From Stomoxys calcitrans (Eukaryota > Arthropoda > Insecta > Diptera > Muscidae), in NCBI RefSeq assembly GCF_963082655.1, contig NC_081553.1:46526930-46590929 (forward strand): a stretch of DNA of 64,000 bases, read 5' to 3'. The notes under the pieces were generated by a model. The model was not told the DNA's origin and searched no databases. It saw nothing but the letters and a program-made list of their open reading frames with translations. The position numbers were made by a program, and so were the translations under genes. Each line of letters begins with the position of its first letter. The first letter of the stretch is position 1. Below, piece after piece: positions 44,921-57,728 of this stretch.

Positions 44921-46925
44921 CAAGTAAAAAGGCTTTAAGTTCGGCCGGGCCGAACTTTGGAGACCCACCACCCCGGGTATACATGTAAACCACCTTTCAT
45001 CAAAATCCGTTGAAAATTGCATACCTTATGTTCCATAGTAGCTATATTGAAATATGTTCCGATGTGGACCAAATACTTATAAGTACAAGTCACTGTTCAA
45101 TTGGTCAATTGGTCAAGTCACTGAAAATATTAGTCTTTTAAGTAGTTTTATCCAAAAATAAACCGATCTGAACCATATACGACACGGATGTTGAAAAGCC
45201 TAACATACGTCACAGGGTCAAATTTCAGGGAAATCGGATATAAAAACGCCTTTTGTGGGGCCACGACTTTAAATAGAGATATCGCTCTATATGGAATCTA
45301 TATTCAAATCTGAACAGATTTGGTCCAAGTTGTGGAAAATTTCGAAGAGCCTAACACAACTCACTGTCCCAAATTTCGGCAAAATCTGACAATAAATGAG
45401 CCTTTTATGGGCCCAAAACCTTAAATCGAGAAATCCGTCTATATGGCAGCTATATCCAAATCTGGACCCATCTGGACCAAATTGAAGAATGATGTCGAAG
45501 AGCCTAACACAACTCACTGTCCCAAGTTTTGGCAAAATCGGACAATAAATGCGCCTTTTATGGGCGCAAGACCTTGAATCGAGAGATCGGTCTATATGAC
45601 AGATATATCCAATTCAGGACCGATATGAGCCAAATTAAAGAATGATATCGTAGACCCTAACACAACTCACTGTCCCAAGTTTCGGCGACATTGGACAATA
45701 AATGCGCCTTTTATGGGCCCAAAACCGTAAGTCGAGAGACTGGTCTATATGGCATATATATTCAAATTTGGACCGATCTGGGTCATTTGGAAGAATGATG
45801 TCAAAGAGCCTAACACAAATCACTGTCCCAGATTTCGGCGACATCGGACAATCAATGCGCCTTTTATGGGCCCAAAACCTTAAAGAGAGATCGGTCTATA
45901 TGGCAGATATATCCTAATCTGGGCCGATCTGAGCCAAATTGAAGAGTGATATTGTAGAGCCTAACACCACTCACTGTCTCAAGTTTTGGCAAAATCGGAC
46001 AATAAATGCGCCTTTTATGGGCGCAAGACCTTAAATCGAGAGATCGGTCTATATGGCAGCTATATCTAAATCTAGACCGATCTGGGCCAAATTAAAGAAG
46101 GATGTCGAGGGGTCTAACACAACTCACTGTCCAAAATTTCAACAAAACGGGGATAATAAATGTGGCTTTTATGGGCTTAAGACCCTAAATTGGAGGATCG
46201 GTCTATATGGCAGCTATATCCAGATCTGGACCGATCTGGGCCAAATTGATAAAGGATGTCGAAGGGCCTAAAATAACTCACTGTCCCAAATTTCAGCATA
46301 ACTGGATAATAAATGTGGCTTTTATGGGCCTAGGACCCTGAATCGGAGGATCAGTCTATATGGCAGCTATATCCAAATCTAGACCGATCTGGGCCAAATG
46401 AAAGAAGGATGTCCAGGGGCCTAACACAACTCACTGTCCAAAATTTCAACAAAAGCTGATAATAAATGTGGCTTTTATGGGCTTAAGACCCTAAATCGGA
46501 GGATCGGTCTATATGGCAGCTAAATCCAAATCTGAACCTATCTGGGCCAAATTGATGAATGATGCCGAAGGGCCTAACGCAACTGTCCTAAATTTCAGCA
46601 AAATCAGATGATAAATGTGGCTTTTATGGGCTTAAGACCCTAAATTGGAGGATGGGTTTATATGGGGGCTATATCAAGATATAGTCCGATATAGCCCATC
46701 TTCAAACTTAGCCCGCTTATGGACAAAAAAAAAGAATCTGTGCAAAATTTCAGCTCAATATCCCTATTTTTAAAGACTGTAGCGTGATTTCAACAGACAG
46801 ACGGACGGACATGGCTACGCTGATCAAGAATATATATACTTTATAGGGTCGGAAATGTATATTTCGATGTGTTGCAAACGGAATGACAAAGTGAATATAC
46901 CCCCATCCTTTGGTGTTGGGGGGAA
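44921..46925 (+). mobile_element. Family A repeat, long complete copy
   Basis: Left end ACAAGTAAAAAGGCTTTAAG with the perfect hairpin and ACCCACCACCCCGGGTATAC. About ten monomers of about 150 bp follow. The closing section is CAGACAGACGGACGGACATG, ACTTTATAGGGTCGGAAATG and CCCCCATCCTTTGGTGTTGG. Both ends are present. Confidence 0.75.
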
Positions 46926-47030
46926 TAATAAAGTCTGTTGAAAGTTATGAGAGAAATCACTTTACAAAATTTTAACACAATTGGATGAAAATTGCGCCCT
47001 CTATAGGCTCAATGTGTTGTAAAGGATACA
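46926..47030 (+). mobile_element. Family B monomer fragment
   Basis: GAAAATTGCGCCCTCTATAG and flanking AAAATTTTAACACAATTGGA match a B monomer. Confidence 0.5.
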
Positions 47031-47087
47031 CTGAGTATCGAGTCGTTTATGTTTGTTAAATTTTGCAAAAAAATTAACTTTGCCAAT

Positions 47088-47165
47088 AGTATCGATAGGA
47101 AAATATCAATCGATATTCAGACAAAAATATAAAATATCGATAGTATCGATGGTACCATCGATATT
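47088..47165. promoter_or_regulatory. Cluster of TATCGATA/CGATA motifs
   Basis: TATCGATA at 47090-47097 and 47135-47142, CGATA at 47111-47115, and a perfect 20-bp palindrome at 47144-47163 (TATCGATGGT and its complement). In Drosophila TATCGATA is the DREF site and clustered CGATA binds BEAF-32. A regulatory or insulator role here is inference. The cluster could equally be part of an unrecognised repeat. Confidence 0.4.
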
Positions 47166-47329
47166 TTACCAGCTCTGGCCTAAGACCCTAAATCACGTCC
47201 TGTGCTAAATTTCCATTTTTAAAGGTTTTAGAGTTATTACAACTGGTGGACACACAGACGGATGGACAGACACAAGGGCATATTAAGTCGTATTAGAAAT
47301 TAACTGCGTTAAGAAAAATATACCGCTTG

Positions 47330-47400
47330 GGTTCGAATTCTGGCGAGAACATAAGAAAACATTAACAGCGGTGGTTATCCCTCCCAGAAAAATATATACT
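47330..47400 (+). mobile_element. SINE fragment (B-box region)
   Basis: GGGTTCGAATTCTGGCGAGA, then AGCGGTGGTTATCCCTCCCA, match the SINE body just after the B box. Head and tail are missing. Confidence 0.6.
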
Positions 47401-48660
47401 TTATCAAGGACCTTGAGGTCGAAGTTCTGGCATATTGTGTGGGTGGCAGAGATCTAAAGACCCTTGGGGTAACTGAGCCCTATTAGCGTGCCCTTACCTA
47501 TCAAATCCACCCATGTATTGATCTAAAATTCATCTCAGGAAAACTTTCCATTGGACCTCGTTGTGAAAAATGAAAATGTTACTCAAGCATTTTTCTCTCA
47601 TTTTCTTAAAAAGCAAAAAATTCTAAAACATTTCTTCACATTTCAATAAATCCCCTGATAATCAATTTACTTGCTACTCTCTTTTTCTGCTTTCATTCTT
47701 ACAAAGTAACTAAGAAATCAATTTTATAAAAAAAAGAAGCAAGAAAAACAGAAAAAAATCCACTTTCATGGCAATAGCATCTCACAATATTTCGTCCCTC
47801 AATGTCCTTATGGTCTAAAGCAGAGATTATTACAGTTGCCATGTATAGCCTCTGTAGTCCCAACCAGAAAAGAAGGGATAAACCGGCACAGGGAAAGGGA
47901 AAAGCAAAAAGCAATGAACTGCCAATACAAAAATATCCGGTTTCCGGTCAACTCAATCAGTCTTTTGTGTTAAGAGCCAACATTATCGAAATGTGGGCAC
48001 TGAGTGCATGGCTAAGAAAAACACCATCAACGAACGAAATTCGTACCGGAATAGAACAGAAAAACAACTTTAATCAGCAAATAACAAATTAACAAAAGAA
48101 ACTGCCATTTGGTCACAAAAGCAATGTAAACGCTTCGAAAAATATAAAACAAAAAAATTGAGACATTTAGTCGTGTCATTGAAATCCACCAAATTGCGAG
48201 TGGATGAGTCCAGAAAAACGGAATGGACACATATAAATTGATATCCTTGCTTTGTTGTGCTTGACTGCCCACACACACACACACAAACAAAAACACATAG
48301 ATACACTAACAATGCACAGGATATCGACTCACAGAGGTATAATGAAAATAAATGATCCATAAATTTTAGTGCTCTAAGCAGCAAAAGGCTGCCAATGGTT
48401 TTGGTAAATAATCATTAAATGGAATGCCATGACCTAATGACTTCTTCACAGGGATGCTCCCAAGTAAACAAAGACCATTTGAAATTGGCCATATTGGAAA
48501 AAAAGGATATATAATTTGGGATATTGGAATTGGCCCATATTGTAGTAACTACTTAGCTATGGTGTCATGGCTGTATCAGGTGGCTGGAAAATAAAAACTA
48601 TTAATGAAAATTAAAAAAAAATTATTTGATCGAATTTGAAATTTCCCATTCCAATTCGTT
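47401..48660. other. Unique-looking DNA, no gene seen
   Basis: Contains a short (CA)n at 48270-48284. The open frame at 47802-48092 has no recognisable domain, no codon evidence and no promoter, and I leave it unannotated. Confidence 0.45.
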
Positions 48661-48719
48661 TATTAAGGAAAGTTTAAGCCCTTAGGGAAGTATCCCCTGT
48701 TCCTTGGTGGAATGTTCGT

Positions 48720-48950
48720 GGGATAATATGTGTATATTTTAAGCCCCTTAATCGGCATATATGGCAGGTATATTCAAATATAGTCCGATTTGAGCCATAT
48801 TGAGCACTGATGTTGAAGGACAAATGTTCAGCAAAATCTGGTAATAAATGCACCATTTATGGGCCCAGGACCTTCAATCAGGAGGCCGATATATATGGCT
48901 GCTATAAATATGGATGTCAAAGAGCTTAACACAACTCAAATGTGCCTTTT
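48720..48950 (+). mobile_element. Family A monomer fragment
   Basis: Two diverged monomers, for example AATCGGCATATATGGCAGGT and CCATTTATGGGCCCAGGACC. Confidence 0.5.
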
Positions 48951-48954
48951 TTAC

Positions 48955-49785
48955 ACTCTCCACCATAGGATGGGGATATACTAATTTCGTCATTCTGTTT
49001 GTAACACCTCCAAATATGCGTCTAAGACCCCATGTCATGTCATTTTAAGTCGATCTAGCCATGTCCGTACGTCTGTCTATCGAAAGAACTCAAACTTTCG
49101 AAGGATTAAAGCTAATCGCTTGAAACTTTGCAAAAATATTTCTCATTAGTATAGGTCGGTTGGGATTGTAAATGGGCCAAATCGGACGATGTTTTCTTAT
49201 AGCTGTCATATAAACCGATCTTTGGTTGAGCCTCTAGAGGGCGCAATTCTCGCCCGATTTGACTGGAATTTAGCACATGGTGTTTTGGAATCATTTCCAA
49301 CAACTGTGCTATGCATGGTTCAAATCGGTTCATAACCTGATATAGCTGCTATATAAACCGATCTGGGGTCTTGACTTCTTCAGCTTTAAGAGGGCCGATT
49401 CTTATCCGATTTGGATGTAATTTTGCACATTTTTTTTTTGGTATCACTACCAACAACTAAGTATGATTCAAATCGATTCATATAAAACGATCTTGGATTT
49501 TGACTTCTTGAGTAGCTTGAGTAGCCGCAATTCTCATCCGATTTGGCTAAAATTTTTGATGTGGAGTTTTGTTATGACTTCCAACAACTGTGCTAAGTAT
49601 GGCGAAAATCGGTACACAAACTGATATAGCTGTCATATAAACCGATCTGGGATCTTTACTTCTTGAACCTGTAGAGGACACAATTCTCATCCGATTTGGC
49701 AGAAATTTTGTACAACGGGTTCACCCATGACCTTTAACATACGTATCCAACATGGTCTGAATCGATCTTAACCTGCCAAAGGGCA
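48955..49785 (-). mobile_element. Family B repeat, minus copy
   Basis: Starts TTTTTACACTCTCCACCATA, then the TGTCCGTACGTCTGTCTATC module and CTTTCGAAGGATTAAAGCTA. Four monomers follow (CTTCTTGAGTAGC, CGCAATTCTCATCCGATTTG). The hairpin end is lost. Confidence 0.65.
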
Positions 49786-49949
49786 AAAGAAAGAATGTGT
49801 GCAATATTTCGGCTCAATATCTTCGTTCATACAGATTGCAGAATGATTTCATGTTCCTTAATGAAGGAAAGTTTTTACGGGAATCCATGGAGATGGGCAC
49901 ACAAGATTGGGACAGGTCGGTCATGCCGAACCCCTCCGTACTTAAGGGG

Positions 49950-51335
49950 ATCTTCATTCTTGTTTGATCTTGTCATTCCGTTTGCATCAAAACGAAATTT
50001 GTATTTCCGACCCTACACTGTGTATAAATTCTTGATTTTCGTAAAAATCTAGGACTATGTAGTCATGTTCCTCCGTCATGTTGTAGGCATGTTCCTTCAG
50101 ACGGAGGAACATCCCCTCCGAAGGCCCATAAAAGCCACATTTATTATGCGATTTCGCTGGAATTTGGGACAGTGAGTTGTGTTAGGCCATTCGATATCTT
50201 TCTTCAGTTTGGCTCAGATCGGTCTAGATTTGGATATAGCTGCCATATAGACCGATCCGATTTAGGGTCTTAGGGTCATAAAAGGCGTATTTATTGTCCG
50301 ATTTTGCCAACATTTGGGACAGTGAGTTGTGGTAGGCCCTTCGACATCCTCCTTCAATTTGGCCCAGATAGGTCCAGATTTGGATATAGTGGCCATATAG
50401 ACCGATCCGCCGATTTAGGGTCTTAGGCCCATAGAAGCCATATTTATTATCCGATTTTGCGAAAATTTGGCCCTTCGACACCCTTCGTCAATTTGGTCCA
50501 GATCGGTCTGGATTTGGATATAGCTGTCATATAGACCGATCTCTCGATTTAAGGTTTTGGGCCCATAAAAGGCGCATTTATTGTCCGATTTTGCTAAAAT
50601 TTGGGACAGTGAGTTGTGTTAGGCCCTTCGACATCCTTCTTCAATTTAGCCCAGATAGGTTCAGATTTGGATATAACTGTCATATAGACCGATCTCTCGA
50701 TTTAAGGTTTTGGGAAGATAAAAGGCGTATATATTGTCCGATGTCGCCAAAATTTGTGACAGTGAGTTAAGCTAAGCCCCTCGACATATTTTTGCAATTT
50801 GGCGTAGATCGATCAAGATTTACATATAGCTGTCATATAGACCGATCTCTCAATTTAAGGTTTTGGGCCCATAAAAGGCCCGATGTCGCCGAAATGTGGT
50901 ACAGTAAGTTGAGTAAGGCCCCCCGACATTCTTCTTCAATTTAGCCCATATCGGTTCAGATTTGAATATAGCTGTCATATAGACTGATCTCTCGATTTAA
51001 GGTTTTAGGAACATAAAAGGCGCATTTATTGTCCGATGTCGCCGAAATTTGGGACAGTGAGTTAAGTTAAACCCCTCGACATACTTCTGCAATATGGCAC
51101 AGATCGCTCTAGATTTGAATATAGCTGCCATACAGACCGATCTCTCGATTCGGCTCCGATTTCGCCGAAATTTGGGACCGTGAGTTGTAATAGGCTCTTT
51201 GACATTTTTCTGAAACTTGGCTCATGTCGGTTCAGATTTGGATATAGCTGCCATATAGACCGATATACTCCGGTTTCACTGAAATTTGGTATAGTGAGTT
51301 GTGTTTGAAACCTTGGTGTGCTTGTTCAATACGGC
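49950..51335 (-). mobile_element. Family A repeat, minus copy without hairpin end
   Basis: Starts with diverged A terminal sequence (GATCTTGTCATTCCGTTTGC). It has a local 13-bp perfect inverted repeat ATGTTCCTCCGTC/GACGGAGGAACAT (50065-50077 and 50100-50112) in place of the GTCY tract. About eight monomers of about 150 bp follow. It ends where orientation switches. Confidence 0.65.
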
Positions 51336-51945
51336 CCAGATCTTCCGATTTAAGGTTTTAGGCCTAGTATGGGCCCAAGACTTTAAATCGAGTAATCAGT
51401 CTGTATGGCAGCTATATCCGAATCCGGACCAATCTGGGCCAAATTACACATGGGATTCGAGGGACCCAACACAAGTCACCATTTCAAATTTCAGCGAAAT
51501 CGGACAACAAATGCGCCTAGTATGGGCCCAAGACCTTAAATCCAGAGATTGGTCTATATGGCAGCTATATCAAAATCTGGACTGATCTGGGCAATATTGC
51601 ACAAGGATGTCGAGAGGCCTAACACAACTCACTGTCCAAAATTTCAGCGAAATCGGAAAATAAATGTGGCTTTAATGGGCCGACGACCTTAAATCGGCAA
51701 TTCGGTGTATGGCTCTATAGTCTTCACACTTAATCTGCCTATGGTCAAAAAAGAATCTGTTTCAAAGTTTCAGCTCTATATCTCAATTTCTGAAGACTGT
51801 AGTGTGATTTCCACAGACAGACGGACAGACGGACGGACATGGCTGGATCGCCTTACATTTTTACGACGACCAAGAATTTAAATACTTTATAGAGGCGGAA
51901 ATGAATATTTAAATGTGTTGCAAACGGAATGACAAACTACATATC
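51336..51945 (+). mobile_element. Family A repeat, plus copy facing the previous one
   Basis: Three monomers (TATGGGCCCAAGACCTTAAA) with the closing CAGACAGACGGACAGACGGA and TACTTTATAGAGGCGGAAAT. The pair makes an inverted arrangement centred near 51335. Confidence 0.65.
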
Positions 51946-52400
51946 GAGTTAAGAGCCTTGGCAAAATGCCAGGTGGCGCTGGCTCTTGTTTAAATACTGA
52001 TTGCCTTTGATGCTCGATAGGATATGGTGGCTAATTGGCATCTTTAAATAACCAATACTACACACTGCTACAACAATATCAACAACCAATAGCTGTCATG
52101 ATCCCGCGGCAATCGGTCCTACGGACCGGAAGGAGCCCATAAAAACTTCCGCAAACCGAATTCACGCCTCCTCATCCCAAGGAAAAGTGAAGTCTTGTTC
52201 CATCATTCACTCGCCCATATGTCCTTGGCCAACCTGCAACCCGCGTCATCAGATGACTCATTCACGCGTTATCGGAGAAAGCGTCTACCCTACCAAGTAG
52301 CTTCTTCAGCAAATGTGTTCATTGACTCAGTAACAGTCAATGAACACATTCAGTGATCCATTTCTGGCTAGCTAATTGGCCGCTACGTTTCCCGCCATTC
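51946..52400. other. Unassigned stretch with a perfect 16-bp hairpin
   Basis: Arms 52312-52327 (AATGTGTTCATTGACT) and 52335-52350 are exact reverse complements around CAGTAAC. The rest of the stretch may be LINE 3' remains (CAACAATATCAACAACCAAT near 52072), but this is weak. Confidence 0.5.
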
Positions 52401-52404
52401 TTCG

Positions 52405-52605
52405 ATGACCCGGATTAATACGCTGCCGCTTTCTTGGTGTCAGTAGCATTTCGACAGTCTTGGTCGTACCATGAGAGGTTTTTGGTGCCCAAGGACGCAT
52501 TTTGTGGCACTTTCCATACTGTGTACAATGGTTTATCATAGGATCTGTTGCCTTTGAAGCCTTCCTTTGTCCAACTTCCATGCATTGTTAGATGATCTGG
52601 ATCAG
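52405..52605 (-). pseudogene. RTE-type LINE fragment
   Basis: Matches the plus-strand sequence of the RTE copy at about 32450-32730. Shared blocks are GTCAGTAGCATTTCGACAGT, CTTGGTCGTACCATG and GGTGCCCAAGGACGCATTTT. It encodes the linker region before the RT, now with many stops. It is a second, older insertion of the same family. Confidence 0.65.
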
Positions 52606-52727
52606 ATTTAACCTATCTCTTCCCTCTTAGACAATTGGGAGTTTTTACTGCAAGATAATGATCCCAATCGATATGCCGTTGTCGGAGTCTTCGATCTTAA
52701 AAACATGTTCAATTTAATTCTTTGCTA

Positions 52728-54262
52728 TACCCACCACCGAAGAATGGGGGTACATTCATTTTGTCATTCCGTTTGCAACACATCGAAATATCCATTTCCG
52801 ACCCTATAAAGTATATATATTCTTGATCAGCGTAAAAATCTAAGACGATCTAGACATGTCCGTCCGTCTGTCCGTCCATCTGTCCGTCTGTCTGTTGAAA
52901 TCACGCTACAGTCTTTAAAAATAGAGATATTGAGCTGAAATTTGGCAGAGATTCTTTTTTTGTTCATAAGCAGGTTAAGTTCGAAGATGGGCTATATCGG
53001 ACTATATCTTGATATAGCCCCCATATAGACCGATCGGCCGATTTAGGTTTTTAGGCCCATAAAAGCCACATTTATTATCCGATCTTGCTGAAATGTGGGA
53101 CAGTGAGTCGTGTTAGGCCCTTCGACATCCTTCCTCAATTTGGCTCAGATCGGTCCAGATTTGGATATAGCTGCCATATAGACCGATACTCCGATTTAGG
53201 GTCTAAGGCCTATAAGAGCTACATTTATTATCCGATTTCGCTGAAATTTGGGACAGTGAGTTGCGTTAGGCTTTTCGACATCCTTCGTCAATTTGGCTCA
53301 GATCGGTTCAGATTTGAATATAGCTGCTATATAGACCGATCCTCCGATTTAGGGTCTAAGGCCCATAAAAACCACATTTATTATCCGATTTTGGTGAAAT
53401 TTGGAACAGTGAGTTGTCTCAGGCCCTTCGACATCTTTCTTCAATTTGGTCCAGATCGGTTCAGATTTGGATATAGCTGCCATATAGATCGATTTCTTTA
53501 TTTATGGTTTTGGACCCATAAAATGCTAATTTATTGTCCGATGGCGCCGAAATTTGGGACAGTGAGTTAAGTTAAGCCCCTTGACATACTTCTGCAATAT
53601 CGCACAGATCGGTCCCGATTTGGATATAGCTGCCATATAGACCGATATCTAGGTTTTAGGTTTTGGGGCCATAAAAGACGCATTTATTGTCCGATGTCGC
53701 TGAAATTTGAGACAGTGAGTTTGGTTAGGCTCTTCGACTTCCTTCTTCAAAATGGCCCAGATCGGTCCAGATTTGAATATAGCTGCCATGTAGACCGATC
53801 TCTCGATTTAAGGTTTTGGGACCATAAAAGAGGCATTTATTGTCCGATTTCGCCGAAATTTGGGACAGTGCTTTGTGTTAGGCTCTTCGACATTTTAATG
53901 CAACTTGGCCCAAATCGGTCCAGATTTGGATATAGCTGCCATGTAGACCGATATCTCGATTTAAAGTCTTGGCCCAATAAAAGGCGCATTCATAATCCGA
54001 TTTCACTGAAATTTGACACAGTAATTTTTGTTAGGCTTTTCGACATCCGTGTCGTATATAGTTCAGATCGGTTTATTTTTAGATATAGCTAGTGTACTTA
54101 TTAGTATTTGGTCCAAATCAGAACATATTTTGATATAACTGATATGGGACATAAGGTATGAAATTTTCACCGAATTTTGATGAAAAATGGTTTACATATA
54201 TACCCGAGGTGGTGGGTATCCAAAGTTCGGCCCGGCCGAACTTAATGCCTTTTTACTTGTGT
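52728..54262 (-). mobile_element. Family A repeat, complete minus copy
   Basis: Starts TATACCCACCACCGAAGAAT, then CCCTATAAAGTATATATATT and a GTCY tract of five or more units. About seven monomers follow. It ends GTTCGGCC-C-GGCCGAAC, TTAATGCCTTTTTACTTGTG. Both termini are present. Confidence 0.8.
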
Positions 54263-54660
54263 TTTGATCAAAAGACGCTGCTTAATCTTGGAATTGTGAA
54301 TAATACGACCTTTAAATATGGTGCTGCAATGTTGTTTGCTACGGCCAACATTGATGAATGAAATGAAAAAGATCCAGCCTAACGCAGCCACACAAAGCTG
54401 TTAACATTGTCTTTTATTCGTTTTTTATACCCTATATCACCACAGTGGTACAGGGTATTAAAACATTGTGCAACGCTATGAAGGACACTGGATATCTCTA
54501 TCCGTTCAAAAATTACAAAATTATTTCCAAGTTTTTTTAATAAGCAACACTGCGCACCGTTCGAATTCGGCAATAAAAAAGGAGATCCTTTAGCATTGAG
54601 CTTAAAACTTGGTTCGGACAGCGCTCATTGACATGGGAAACAAGCTGTTTCTTTATTCAA
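54263..54660. mobile_element. Family C start and SINE 3' fragment in spacer
   Basis: 54424-54480 has the C start (TTTTTTATACCCTATATCAC, CACAGTGGTACAGGGTATTA). 54545-54650 has a SINE body fragment (GCACCGTTCGAATTCGGCAA, TTAGCATTGAGCTTAAAACT). The remainder is unassigned. Confidence 0.55.
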
Positions 54661-55375
54661 TGTTTTTTTTTTATGGTGATGCGATTAAAAACATATGAAT
54701 TTTCGGCACGTGTTAGAGTTGAAGTAGAAACCCACACATGCTTGGACTTTGCCCAGTTAAAGCCACTTAAAACCTTTACTTGGTAATCCATCCCCAATGT
54801 TACCCATTCCTATATACAATGAGGTCATATATACTTAAAATTTGTCCCCAGTTGCTATGGCCGTCTATATATTTTAAATTTTAGTTCTCATTAAGAGATA
54901 AATATGTATTTTCCCTAAAAATTCATTTCTCTTAGCAACTGTCTCCAATTAAGCAAAATAATTATAGGCCAAGAGATTTAAAGTGCATTCTTGTGTGTGC
55001 ACATTTCGCTTGAATGACGCCAATAACAATATTGACAATAATTTCTAAAATTATAAGCAAACTGTAAAACTACAAAAGGCAAAAGCTTTGTAATTTGTAC
55101 TCGTTAGTAATGCCAATACGCACAAGCACACCCATATATACACACACACACACACACACATGTATGCAGAGACACCCAAAATGATTTAAGTCTATGTACC
55201 TTTTACTTACAGTGTAACACACATACATACGAAGTATACGCACAATGGTACATCATAACGTATAATTACAGTCGGGGGCCAAAATGTGTTTAATATAGGG
55301 CAGAAATTTATGGGAATTTTAATCAGGGAAGGGATGAATGGTGGGTGTATGCTGTGTTTGAGGAAGATGAGACCT
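54661..55375. other. Unique-looking AT-rich DNA, no gene seen
   Basis: Contains (CA)n at 55141-55160. No coding or repeat signal recognised. Confidence 0.5.
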
Positions 55376-55600
55376 CTATCTTCACTAATAGTTTCATGAT
55401 AGACTCAGGGACTGTATTAGGGGTCTACTCCGACGAACTCAATATCGGTCTTTGAGCATACCGGAGTGAGAAATTCTGGCAAGGGATTTATCGCCATCTA
55501 AACTCAGGATTTATGTGCACAGTATGGCGTCGCTAAATGCCTCGGGCTCGAGGAAGGTAAGGTCGAGGTTACAAGTACACGATGTGATGTTGACACGGGT
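55376..55600 (+). pseudogene. LINE RNase H N-terminal fragment
   Basis: About 55379-55460 reads FTNSFMIDSGTVLGVYSDEL then NIGL. This matches the start of LINE-type RNase H, where a TDGS motif carries the first catalytic Asp (here Asn). The frame stops directly after. The following GC-richer 140 bp may be further remains. Confidence 0.5.
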
Positions 55601-55619
55601 TCCCGGACAATAGTGGGTT

Positions 55620-56027
55620 CGTCTACACCTCACTGTGTAAAATTTCAGCTAAATCGAATAATAAATGTGCCTTTGTAGGCCCAATAACAATAACGCAAAT
55701 GTAAAAAATTCCAACGTTGATCATTGTATAAAATTGTAAAACCTTGTAACAAATGCTACTTTTAAGTGCCCAAGACCTTAAATCGGTATCTATGGCATTT
55801 ATATCCAAATATTATTCGATTTGAACCATACTTGCCAAAGCACCTCGCTGTGCTAAATTTCAACAAAATTGGACAATGAATGCGGCTTTTAAAAGCCTAA
55901 GACCTTTATTCGGAAGACTGGTCCTTACGAAAGCTATATCAAAATATAGACCGATTAAGCTCATCTACGAATTGAACCTGCATATGGACAAGAATTTGTG
56001 CAAAATTTCAGCTCAATATCTCTCTAT
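55620..56027 (+). mobile_element. Family A fragment facing the next copy
   Basis: Two diverged plus-orientation monomers and TTGTGCAAAATTTCAGCTCA, TATCTCTCTATTTTATACCC. It joins tail to tail with the minus copy at 56028. Confidence 0.6.
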
Positions 56028-57728
56028 TTTATACCCACCACCGAAGGATGAGGGTATATTCATTTTGTCATTCCGTTTGTAACACCTCGAAATATCCATT
56101 TCCGACCCTATAAAGCATATATATATTCTTGATCGGCGTAAAAATCTAAGACGATCTAGACATGTCCGTCCGTCTGTCCGCCTGTCTGTTGAAATCACGC
56201 TACAGTCTTCAAAAATAGAGATATTGAGCTGAAACTTTGCACAGATTTTTTTTTTGTCCATAAGCAGGTAAATTTCGAAGATGAGCCATATCGGACTTTA
56301 TCTTGATATAGCTCCTATATAGACCGATCCGCCGATTTAGGGTCTTAGGCCCATAAAAGCCACATTTATTATTCGATTTTGCTGAAATTTCGGACAATGA
56401 GTTGTGTTAGGCCCTTCGACATCATTCATCAATTTGTCCCAGATCGGTTCAGATTTGGATATAGCTGCCATATAGACCGATCCTCTGATATGGGGTCTTA
56501 GGCCCATAAAAGCCACATTTATAATCCGATTTTGCTGAAATTTGGGACAGTGAGTTGCGTTAGGCCCTTCAACATAATTCTACAATTTGGCCCAGATCGA
56601 TTCAGATTTAGATATAGCTGCCATATAGACCGATCCTCCGATTTAGGGTCTTAGGCCAATAAAAGCCACATTTATTATCCGATTTTGTTGAAGTTTGGGA
56701 CAGTGAGTTGTGTTAGGCCCTTCAACATCCTTCGTCAATTTGGCCCGGATCGGTTCAGATTTAGATATAGCTGGCATATAGAACGATCTCTCGGTTTTAG
56801 GTTTTGGCGCATTTATTGTCCGATATCGCTGAAATTTGAGACAGTAAGTTGTCTTAGACCCTTCGACGTCTTCCTACAATTTGGCGCGGATCGGTTCAGA
56901 TTTGGATATAGCCGCCATATAGACCGATCCTCCGATTTAAGGTCTTAGGCCCATAAAAGCCACATTTATTATCCGATTTTGCTCAAATTTTGGACAGTGA
57001 GTTGTGTTAGGCCCTTCGACATCCTTCGTAAATTTGGCATGGATCGGTTGAGATTTGGATATAGCTGCCATATAGAACGATCTCTCGGGTTTAGGTTTTG
57101 GGCCCATAAAAGGCGCATTTATTGTCCGAAATCACTGATATTTGAGACAGTGAGTTGTCTTAGACCCTTCGACGTATTTCTTCAATTTGGCATAGATTGG
57201 TCCAGATTTGAATATAGCTGCCATATAGACTGATCTCTCGATTTTAGGTTTGGGCCCATAAAAGAAGCATTTATTGTCCGATTTCGCCAAAATTTGGGAC
57301 AGTGCATTGTGTTAGGCTCTTCGAAATTTTTTTGCAATTTGACCAAAATCGGTCCAGATTTAGATATAGCTGCCATGTAGACCGATATCTCGATTTAAAG
57401 TCTTGGCCCCATTAAAGGCGCATTTATAATCCGATTTCACTGAAATTTGACTCAGTGTCTTATGTTAGGCTTTTCGACATCCGTGTTGTATATGGTTCAG
57501 ATCGGTTTATTTTTATATATAGCTACTAAAAAGACCAATATTTTGTTATACACAATTGATCAAAAACTTGTACTTTTTAGTATTTGGTCCAAATCGGAAC
57601 ATATTTCGAAGTAACTGCTATGGGACATAACGTAGGAAATTGTCACCGGATTTTGATGAAAGGTGGTTTACATATATACCCGAGGTGGTGGGTATCCAAA
57701 GTTCGGCCCGGCCGAACTTAACGCCTTT
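56028..57728 (-). mobile_element. Family A repeat, complete minus copy
   Basis: Starts TTTATACCCACCACCGAAGG, then the CCCTATAAAGCATATATATA core and a GTCCGTCCGTCTGTCCGCCT tract. About eight monomers follow. It ends with the perfect hairpin and TTAACGCCTTTTT. It abuts the next family B copy with no spacer. Confidence 0.8.

Noticed and set aside
47802..48092. 96-residue frame in unique-looking DNA
   Set aside because: It could be an exon, but there is no domain, splice or conservation evidence within the window.
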